A stretch of 64,000 bases of DNA from Bdellovibrio sp047344985. Lineage in GTDB: Bacteria > Bdellovibrionota > Bdellovibrionia > Bdellovibrionales > Bdellovibrionaceae. The translations under genes were made by a program, and so were the position numbers. This document shows positions 58,574 to 64,000 of the stretch, piece after piece. The notes below the pieces were generated by a model. That model had not been told where the DNA came from. It saw nothing but the letters and a program-made list of their open reading frames with translations, and did no database searches. The DNA lies in NCBI RefSeq assembly GCF_047344985.1, contig NZ_CP178861.1:2170001-2234000 (forward strand), given 5' to 3'. Each line of letters begins with the position of its first letter. The stretch's first letter is position 1.

Positions 58574-59737
58574 CTACTTAAGTCGAGCTAATGGATAATA
58601 ATGCGTTAGGATTTGTTTATAATTGCGACCACTTTGTCCCAAGGCTTTACTGCCCCACTGACAAAGGCCTACGCCGTGACCGAAACCCTGTCCTTGAAAC
58701 AGAAAGCTTTCGCCGATTTTTTTCATTTCAAAAAGCGAGCTGCGCAAATCCTGGAATCCCAAGAGTTGACGAAAGTCATTGGCAGAGATCAATTTCGATG
58801 GAGCATCATTGAAAGCCACCCGCACAGCTTTGATACGGTTTTCTGATGGAATTTTAATAAACTCCAGGGAAGAAAAATTCTCGACATGCAAACGACGGCT
58901 CAGTTCTTCTTTGCTAAGGTTGAGCTTCCAGTGGGCTCGGGGATTTGTCGGGCACGACGTGTCCACCGTTGTTCCCGCGTTCACGCCATAGTTCCAGACA
59001 TTTTGTGGAGTCGTCGTTTTACCTCCGCAATCCGAATGAAAAAAGGCTTTAAGAACTTTGTTATTGGAAGCGTAAAGTTTCACTCCTTCAGTTTCACGAA
59101 CCGCTTGAACGGCTTTTTTGATGAGCGGATCATTTTCGTCTTCCGCAAGCACGTGACGAAACACTTGATCTAGAATGCTGCTTTCCAAGTGATACGGTTT
59201 ATCTTTGCGTTCTTCCATAACGGCCAAAGCATAAGATCTTGCCGCCACCGCTTGCGCTTTCAAGGTCTCTAGCGGCCACGACAACGGCATTTCGCTGGCA
59301 AGAACTCCGACGACGTAATCTTCAAGAGGCATGACTCCCACAACATCAACGTTCTTGTTTGCGTTCATGTTGAGAAGAACTCGCGACGGCAATGCTTGCG
59401 AACCGACACGAAGATTCTCTCCTTGAATAAGGAGGTATTTTTCAGAGAAAAGGTGTTCGGGATCTTGGTTGTTCACACGCAAGGCCCAAACTTTTTTTCC
59501 TTCTTTTTCTAGCAAACGAACTTCAGCCTGTGCATTTCTTGGTATGGCGACAGGCTTATAAGGTTGATTGAGATTTTGAAAACGAAGAGCTAAACCTGTG
59601 ATTTGAACTTTCTTAGGCGCACTCATCAGGCGCACTCGAACAACCTCGGAAGAGGCTGATCGCGCATCCGATAGAAAACTGACATACACAAAGATGAAAC
59701 ACAAAGAGGCCCAAATCAGTTTCACTGCAATTTCCAT
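58574..59737 (-). CDS. SpoIID/LytB-domain protein
   Basis: This 387-residue protein has an N-terminal membrane or signal segment (KLIWASLCFIFVYVSFLSDA). The SpoIID domain is clear: MPLEDYVVGVLASEMPLSWP, LKAQAVAARSYALAVMEERK and near the C-terminus GQGFGHGVGLCQWGSKALGQ followed by HYYPLARL. SpoIID proteins are lytic transglycosylases that cut glycan strands lacking stem peptides. Extra ~100 residues at the N-terminus resemble a stalk. In this bacterium the role could be wall remodelling of itself or prey (inference). Confidence 0.92.
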   Translation of the reverse strand: MEIAVKLIWASLCFIFVYVSFLSDARSASSEVVRVRLMSAPKKVQITGLALRFQNLNQPYKPVAIPRNAQAEVRLLEKEGKKVWALRVNNQDPEHLFSEKYLLIQGENLRVGSQALPSRVLLNMNANKNVDVVGVMPLEDYVVGVLASEMPLSWPLETLKAQAVAARSYALAVMEERKDKPYHLESSILDQVFRHVLAEDENDPLIKKAVQAVRETEGVKLYASNNKVLKAFFHSDCGGKTTTPQNVWNYGVNAGTTVDTSCPTNPRAHWKLNLSKEELSRRLHVENFSSLEFIKIPSENRIKAVRVAFNDAPSKLISANDFRQLLGFQDLRSSLFEMKKIGESFLFQGQGFGHGVGLCQWGSKALGQSGRNYKQILTHYYPLARLK

Positions 59738-59808
59738 CCATAGAAATTTGCCAAAACTTCATGTTCTGACCTCTTAATTAAACCTCATCCATCCAGGAGG
59801 ATGAAAGT

Positions 59809-60558
59809 CTAGTTTTTCTTTTGCATCTCAACTAGCGGCTTAATGATGTCCAGCGGCAAAGGGAAAATGATTGTATTGGATTTGTCGCCAGCAATTTCCG
59901 TTAAAGTCTGCATATAAGCGAGCTGCAATGCAGAAGGTGATCCTGCCAAAGTCAACGAAGCCTCTTGAAGCTTTTGTGCTCTTTGCACTTCCCCTTCGGC
60001 ACTAATGACTTTCGCACGACGTTCACGCTCTGCTTCCGCCTCACGCGCCATCGCCCTTTGCATTTCTTTTGGCAGATCGATTTGTTTTACTTCGACCATC
60101 GTGACTTTAATACCCCACGCCTCGGTGTGCTTGTCCAAAATACCTTGCAGAGCTGAATTGATTTTATCACGGTGCTCGAGCACATCATCAAGCGGGTATT
60201 GTCCCATCACCGAGCGCAAAGTCGTTTGCGCCAGCTGGCTTGTCGCAAAATAATAATCTTCAATTTTTGTGATTGCTTCAAGAGGAGACACCACTTTGAA
60301 ATACACAACGGCATTCACCTGCATACTCACGTTGTCTTTTGTGATGACATCCTGAGGTTGCACGTCCATCGCCACAGTACGCGTGTCGATTTTGATCATA
60401 CGCTCAACAAATGGAATAAGAAGAATCAGCCCGGGGCCTCTAACACCGACGGCTTTACCAAGACGAAGAACAACACCACGCTCCCAATCGTTTAGAATTT
60501 TGATCATGGAACTTAAGATGATCCCGCCAATAACAATTATCGCTATTAAAAATTCCAT
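59809..60558 (-). CDS. Slipin/stomatin-type SPFH protein
   Basis: This 249-residue protein has one N-terminal membrane helix and an SPFH domain (NDWERGVVLRLGKAVGVRGP, FVERMIKIDTRTVAMDVQPQ, DVITKDNVSMQVNAVVYFKV) followed by a charged coiled coil (QRAMAREAEAERERRAKVIS). It matches the slipin group that pairs with NfeD proteins. The ATG at 60558 is 9 bp from AAGGAG; a GTG two codons earlier is too close. It follows the NfeD-type gene by 13 bp. It probably forms membrane microdomains. Confidence 0.92.
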   Translation of the reverse strand: MEFLIAIIVIGGIILSSMIKILNDWERGVVLRLGKAVGVRGPGLILLIPFVERMIKIDTRTVAMDVQPQDVITKDNVSMQVNAVVYFKVVSPLEAITKIEDYYFATSQLAQTTLRSVMGQYPLDDVLEHRDKINSALQGILDKHTEAWGIKVTMVEVKQIDLPKEMQRAMAREAEAERERRAKVISAEGEVQRAQKLQEASLTLAGSPSALQLAYMQTLTEIAGDKSNTIIFPLPLDIIKPLVEMQKKN

Positions 60559-60571
60559 TTGCACGTACTCC

Positions 60572-61846
60572 TTATTTTACTTTCTTTACATTCAATGTGA
60601 GTCCCTGTCTTGCAGTGACATGCACTCGATCGTTTTCTTTTAATGAATCCTCAGAGACAAACTTCCACGTTTCTCCCATGATTTGGATCTGCCCACGATG
60701 GCCGTTGGCTTCGACTGTCACCACGATGCCATCTACCTTTGTTAGGTCCGAATCAACATCACTGGATTTGTGACGAATCGTTTTTACTGCGAGATATCCG
60801 ACTGCTAAAAAGAATAATCCCAACACTGAGACTACAGAAATAATTAATGAAAGCGGAAGAGTGTATCCCGTCGTCTGAGCATCAAATAGAAATAAACTTC
60901 CGACAAACACGGCGATCAATCCTCCAATACCGAGTGCCCCAAAGCTTGGCAGGAAAATTTCTAAAATCAAAAAAGCTATTCCTAAAAGAATGAGCGCAAG
61001 TCCTCCCCACGCTACATCTAGTTTGTGGAAAGCCACCAAAGAAAGAAGCAAACCAATTCCGCCAATCACGCCCGGAGCGATCATTCCAGGATGGGTGATC
61101 TCAACATAAAGAAGTGCTAAACTTCCCATGAATAACAAATACGCAAATTCGGGATCTGCGATAAAGCTTAGAACTTTATAGCGCAAGTCTGGTGTGAACT
61201 CTTGGAGATCACCTACTTTTACGGCGAGTTCTTTTTTCTCATCCACTAAAACAATCCGACCTTGCGCCTTTTGCAGAAAATCGATTTCATTTCCTGCCAA
61301 TATATCCAAGGCTTTTTCTTTAACGGCGTCTTCTACACTTAAAGCGCGCGCCTCCGTCACAATTTCTTTTGAGAACTTCAAACTTCGCCCGCGCAGTCTT
61401 GTCACACCTTCCATCCAACTGACGGTGTCGTTCACAAGTTTTTTGCGAAGGTCTTCTGGCGTATTTTCTCCCGTTCCTAAAATCGGTGTAGCCGCGCCAA
61501 TATTTGTGGCGACAACACCACCGTTCACATGACAGGCCTGTAGAATAATAGCTCCGGCACTGCCCGCATGACCTCCACTGGGCGTGATCAAACAAAGATA
61601 AGGAATCGGAGACGCTAAGATGCGCTCCACAATCAAACGCGTGCTCTGCAGGCTTCCGCCGGGAGTATTCATTCGCACGTAAATGGAATCGCACTTGTTC
61701 TCTTTGGCTCTCTTCTCAGCGCGCTCTAAATAGTCCGTGGTCGAAGCCGAAATAGCTTCGTTGATTGTCACGCCGACGGTGCAATTGGCCTGAGCTTTAA
61801 AAGTTCCCAAAAAAAGGACGCATAAAAAAAGAGCCAGGTTTTTCAT
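60572..61846 (-). CDS. NfeD-family membrane protease/scaffold
   Basis: This 424-residue protein has a signal peptide (MKNLALFLCVLFLGTFKAQA) and a ClpP-like serine protease domain (SIYVRMNTPGGSLQSTRLIV, with the Ser in GGHAGSAGAIIL and Lys later). It has several membrane helices at about 250-350 and a C-terminal OB-fold NfeD domain (TVEANGHRGQIQIMGETWKF). The ATG at 61846 overlaps the stop of the upstream gene by 4 bp (ATGA) and has GGGAGC upstream. With the slipin it forms a classic NfeD-stomatin operon. Confidence 0.92.
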   Translation of the reverse strand: MKNLALFLCVLFLGTFKAQANCTVGVTINEAISASTTDYLERAEKRAKENKCDSIYVRMNTPGGSLQSTRLIVERILASPIPYLCLITPSGGHAGSAGAIILQACHVNGGVVATNIGAATPILGTGENTPEDLRKKLVNDTVSWMEGVTRLRGRSLKFSKEIVTEARALSVEDAVKEKALDILAGNEIDFLQKAQGRIVLVDEKKELAVKVGDLQEFTPDLRYKVLSFIADPEFAYLLFMGSLALLYVEITHPGMIAPGVIGGIGLLLSLVAFHKLDVAWGGLALILLGIAFLILEIFLPSFGALGIGGLIAVFVGSLFLFDAQTTGYTLPLSLIISVVSVLGLFFLAVGYLAVKTIRHKSSDVDSDLTKVDGIVVTVEANGHRGQIQIMGETWKFVSEDSLKENDRVHVTARQGLTLNVKKVK

Positions 61847-62346
61847 AAGCCCAGCTCCCTCATCACTTTTTGCAAATCGTTCCACACGACTTTCTTTGCT
61901 CCGGCATCTTCGAGTAGATACGCAGGGCTGTAGGTTTCTATCCACTTTCCAGGGCCCTTAAAAATCAACTCGCCAATATCTTTAGGAAAAGAACTAAAAA
62001 CTACGACCACTTTGCTTTCACAAATTTTTGCAAGTTCGGAGGGAAGCTGCGAGCGGTCATCAACAGTGCAATCCAACTCTAGCACTTGGATGTTTTTTAA
62101 TTTCATCGCCGCTTTCATTTTATCGAAAAGATCGCGCACGTCTTTATTGAAAAAACTTTCTTTGGCTTGAGTCAGGATGTTTAGAAAAACCAACTCGTAG
62201 TGCTGAAAGTCGTGAGCTGTGAAAGGACCTTCTGCTGAAAAAAAACGTGTCTTAACCTCGTCACCTGTGCGACCAGCTTCCGCTGGAGACAGCATGACAT
62301 TTTGAAGTCCAAGAACGTCCTGCAGATATTGAATATAGTCTTTCAT
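61843..62346 (-). CDS. Protein resembling a degenerate uracil-DNA glycosylase C-terminus
   Basis: This 167-residue protein has a C-terminal segment WIETYSPAYLLEDAGAKKVV followed by WNDLQKVM, which mirrors the closing motif of family 4 uracil-DNA glycosylases (HPAYLLRNPxAKxxVWxDLxKVM). The catalytic His is replaced by Ser, and no GEAPG motif A or Fe-S cysteines are seen. Activity as a glycosylase is therefore unlikely. The gene is translationally coupled to the NfeD gene; a link with membrane-microdomain genes is odd for a DNA-repair relative. The ATG at 62346 is preferred to a TTG four codons upstream. Confidence 0.65.
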   Translation of the reverse strand: MKDYIQYLQDVLGLQNVMLSPAEAGRTGDEVKTRFFSAEGPFTAHDFQHYELVFLNILTQAKESFFNKDVRDLFDKMKAAMKLKNIQVLELDCTVDDRSQLPSELAKICESKVVVVFSSFPKDIGELIFKGPGKWIETYSPAYLLEDAGAKKVVWNDLQKVMRELGL

Positions 62347-62456
62347 TTTCAGCCCCAATTGAGCGCATTTTACTCTAGACTAAAGGCGGTAGACTAATAA
62401 AACCGGAGGCTAATGCGGCGCTCAAGAGATGTGAGGTTACATATATGGGTTTTGGT

Positions 62457-62506
62457 GCTGCTTCAGCTTCGGGCCGTTGGCCCTGCGCTCTGCCGGCATC
62501 CGCCGA
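62457..62506. repeat. Dispersed two-hairpin GC-rich element, copy 3 (5' leader)
   Basis: This copy starts GCTGCTTCAGCTTC. Hairpin 1 is GGGCC-GTT-GGCCC (62471-62483) and hairpin 2 is CGGC-ATCC-GCCG (62494-62505). It lies 53 bp before the start of the 68-residue gene at 62560. Confidence 0.88.
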
Positions 62507-62559
62507 GGTCTCAAGTTGAGACAAAACTTGCCGATAAGATCTCAAGACATGGAGGTCGC

Positions 62560-62766
62560 ATGGAAGTTTTCAGATTCAACATAATTCCCACTGAAGAATT
62601 TAATAAAAGAGAAGATTTCCGCAAAGCTGTTAATAACTGCGAAATTTGTGGGGCGGCTCTTGAGTTTAGCTATAAGCAGGAAAATGCTTTTGCAGTTCTT
62701 CAGGAAGAAGCAAAGTGTTCATGCTGTGATTCTGAAAAAGAGCCGACTCGTCACCGCGTGCATTAA
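62560..62766 (+). CDS. Small Cys-pair protein, possible zinc-binding, 68 residues
   Basis: The ATG at 62560 follows GGAGG at 62551-62555 with a 4-nt spacer. The open frame extends upstream through hairpin element copy 3, but that part has no ribosome site and looks non-coding. The product contains NCEICGAALEFSYKQENAFA and then CSCCDSEKE; CxxC-x20-CxCC could bind zinc. No family is recognised. The last 4 bp overlap the convergent MFS gene. Confidence 0.7.
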   Translation: MEVFRFNIIPTEEFNKREDFRKAVNNCEICGAALEFSYKQENAFAVLQEEAKCSCCDSEKEPTRHRVH

Positions 62767-63983
62767 AAGGCGGCACGCAGGCCTTTCGCAAAACCGATCA
62801 GCATTAAAAGAATTCCGGCAATAAGAAGAGCCATCGATGAGTGGCTCAATTTTGCAATCGCTCCCCACGTGACAGAACCTAATGCCATTCCTGCATAGAA
62901 TACTGCCAGGAAAACTCCAAGCATCGTGGCTTTTAAATGAGATTTTCCTGTGATCTGTCTTGAACTCATGTTCATAAGTGTGGCTAACACCAGCCACCCC
63001 GTCCCACCCAAGAACATCGCTGCACATAAAAACCAGTAACTAGGTGCAAAACCCAAAATCAAAACTCCCAGTGCATAGATGATATAAGAGCCCGCTAAAG
63101 ATTTGTGAGTGCGGTGCGGAAGCATGATTTTATCCGATAAAATTGCACTGAGGCACGCGCCTAAGCCAAAGAAACCTAAGAGTGACCCGTATTGCAGGGA
63201 GCTGAGTCCCATCTCGACGCGACCTCTTGTTGGATATAGGGCCCAGAGTGAAGAAGCACAAAACGTGACAAGAAAAATTTCGATCCAGAGTTTTAAATTG
63301 TGCAGAGAAAAAAGTGGAATCCAATCTTCGGGTTGGAGTTTTATTTTCGATGCTGCTTCAGCTCCGGACCGCTGATCCTGCGCTCTGCGGGCGTCCGCCC
63401 CGGATACCGGCCAGCGATAGAAAAAAATGATGAGACCTAAAAAGGAAATACTATTCACAAGAAAGGCACTACCGGGACCGAAACCGCTTAAGAGACCTCC
63501 ACCGATTGTGGGTCCTAAGACGCGTGTGATGTTGATACCCATGTAGTAAACAAGCACAGCTTGCGCTTGCAAATGCGAAGGAACTAAATCAGTAAGTACC
63601 GACTGAAATGCTGGATTTGTTAAGGCGAGTCCAATACCCATCACAACAGACAATCCTAAGAGGCTGAGCTCTGTGACTTTTTCTTGCCAAACTAAATACG
63701 CTAAAAGACCTGCGGCAAAAAACATAAGACCTTGAGCGAAAAGCAAAATATTTCTGCGATGACCAAGGTCCGCGACGTATCCTGCTGGAATACTTAAAAA
63801 TAAAATCGGCAAGCTGCCTGAAAAAGAAAGAAGAGAAATCACAAGAGGTGATGTATTTAAATGTGTCATCACCCATCCGGCAGCCACATCTTGAATCCAG
63901 GTTCCTAAATTTGACAAAAAGGCACAGATCCAGAAAGACCTATACATGGAAAATTTCATCGGAGACCAAACAGATTCGTTCAT
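62763..63983 (-). CDS. MFS transporter carrying a hairpin-element insertion
   Basis: This 406-residue major facilitator has 12 hydrophobic segments, with family motifs AGYVADLGHRRNILL (motif A, D-x-G-x-R-R) and GPTIGGGLL. It resembles EntS/MFS_3 exporters, but no siderophore genes are adjacent. Residues about 195-211 (ADARRAQDQRSGAEAAS) are encoded by element copy 4 and lie in the cytoplasmic loop after helix 6, where extra residues are tolerated. The gene ends 4 bp into the convergent 62560-62766 gene. The ATG at 63983 lies at the window edge, so upstream regulation is not visible. Confidence 0.88.
   Translation of the reverse strand: MNESVWSPMKFSMYRSFWICAFLSNLGTWIQDVAAGWVMTHLNTSPLVISLLSFSGSLPILFLSIPAGYVADLGHRRNILLFAQGLMFFAAGLLAYLVWQEKVTELSLLGLSVVMGIGLALTNPAFQSVLTDLVPSHLQAQAVLVYYMGINITRVLGPTIGGGLLSGFGPGSAFLVNSISFLGLIIFFYRWPVSGADARRAQDQRSGAEAASKIKLQPEDWIPLFSLHNLKLWIEIFLVTFCASSLWALYPTRGRVEMGLSSLQYGSLLGFFGLGACLSAILSDKIMLPHRTHKSLAGSYIIYALGVLILGFAPSYWFLCAAMFLGGTGWLVLATLMNMSSRQITGKSHLKATMLGVFLAVFYAGMALGSVTWGAIAKLSHSSMALLIAGILLMLIGFAKGLRAAF
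63352..63401. repeat. Dispersed two-hairpin GC-rich element, copy 4 (inside the MFS gene)
   Basis: This copy starts GCTGCTTCAGCTCC. Hairpin 1 is GGACC-GCT-GATCC (63366-63378), with one G-U pair if read as minus-strand RNA. Hairpin 2 is GGGC-GTCC-GCCC (63389-63400), where both arms have changed together relative to the other copies (CGGC/GCCG). It is translated in a different frame from copy 1. Confidence 0.88.
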
Positions 63984-64000
63984 GACATCTGAATCATACA

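Noticed and set aside
62413..62559. N-terminal extension of the 62560 gene through the hairpin element
   Set aside because: The extension lacks a ribosome site while GGAGG sits correctly before the ATG at 62560; the extension encodes the repeat.

Overview
The window is an ordinary-looking chromosomal segment of a moderately AT-rich Gram-negative bacterium. Signal peptides, many lipoproteins, outer-membrane barrels, type IV pilin-like proteins, PqiA/PqiB and a COG4389 membrane protein all point to a diderm. The density of secreted and lipid-anchored proteins of unknown function, and the style of the genes, suggest a Bdellovibrio-like member of the Bdellovibrionota. That placement is inference from gene content; the window holds no rRNA or other phylogenetic marker. 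There is no prophage, insertion sequence or CRISPR array. Two tRNA genes are present: Leu(GAG) and Cys(GCA).

Layout. 1-6.2 kb: 5' part of queA, a DMT exporter, envelope proteins (a barrel, two paralogous OmpA-like proteins, DUF3617), a PfpI protein, a methyltransferase and an untracked 42-residue membrane protein. 6.4-19.6 kb: tRNA-Leu, a haem-motif lipoprotein, a hydrolase/DJ-1 pair, a YbdK-type ligase next to an exported gamma-glutamyl hydrolase, an aldehyde dehydrogenase, a Kef-type antiporter, a secreted subtilase, and a GT2/COG4389 pair. 19.7-22.1 kb: a tightly coupled periplasmic cassette of a redoxin, two FixH/YtkA-like proteins and a barrel. 22.1-25.7 kb: a KH protein, a flavin amine oxidase and a UdgX-type uracil-DNA glycosylase. 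25.9-36.9 kb: a stress-type island of low-complexity hydrophilic proteins (KGG repeats, Asp/Tyr tails, tiny Asn/Gln/Ser proteins), hemerythrin, DUF6328, DUF4142 and sugar-modifying enzymes (two paralogous glycosyltransferases, a GH1-RmlD fusion, a Gfo/Idh/MocA oxidoreductase).

36.9-50.6 kb: mgsA, two MocR-type regulators, a GNAT/DJ-1/NADAR operon whose NADAR protein carries an export signal, an orphan OmpR-type regulator, an M13-like protease, pqiA-pqiB, a TetR-tag operon with two perfect palindromic operators, comM and a tyrosine recombinase. 50.7-56.7 kb: two lipoproteins, then an operon of three related pilin-like proteins, one with an inserted von Willebrand A domain; a 49-bp conserved motif lies before and after it. 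56.7-64 kb: a transglutaminase-like/barrel protein, SpoIID, a slipin-NfeD operon that also encodes a degenerate uracil-glycosylase-like protein, and an MFS exporter.

The most unusual signal is a ~50-bp GC-rich element in four copies (354, 51370, 62457, 63352). It consists of two small hairpins whose stems show compensatory changes. Two copies are read in frame inside proteins (QueA and the MFS exporter), one abuts a stop codon, and one lies in a 5' leader. The second strongest is the vWA-bearing pilin operon, a candidate surface adhesion apparatus. All functions here are read from sequence by eye; no database search was run.
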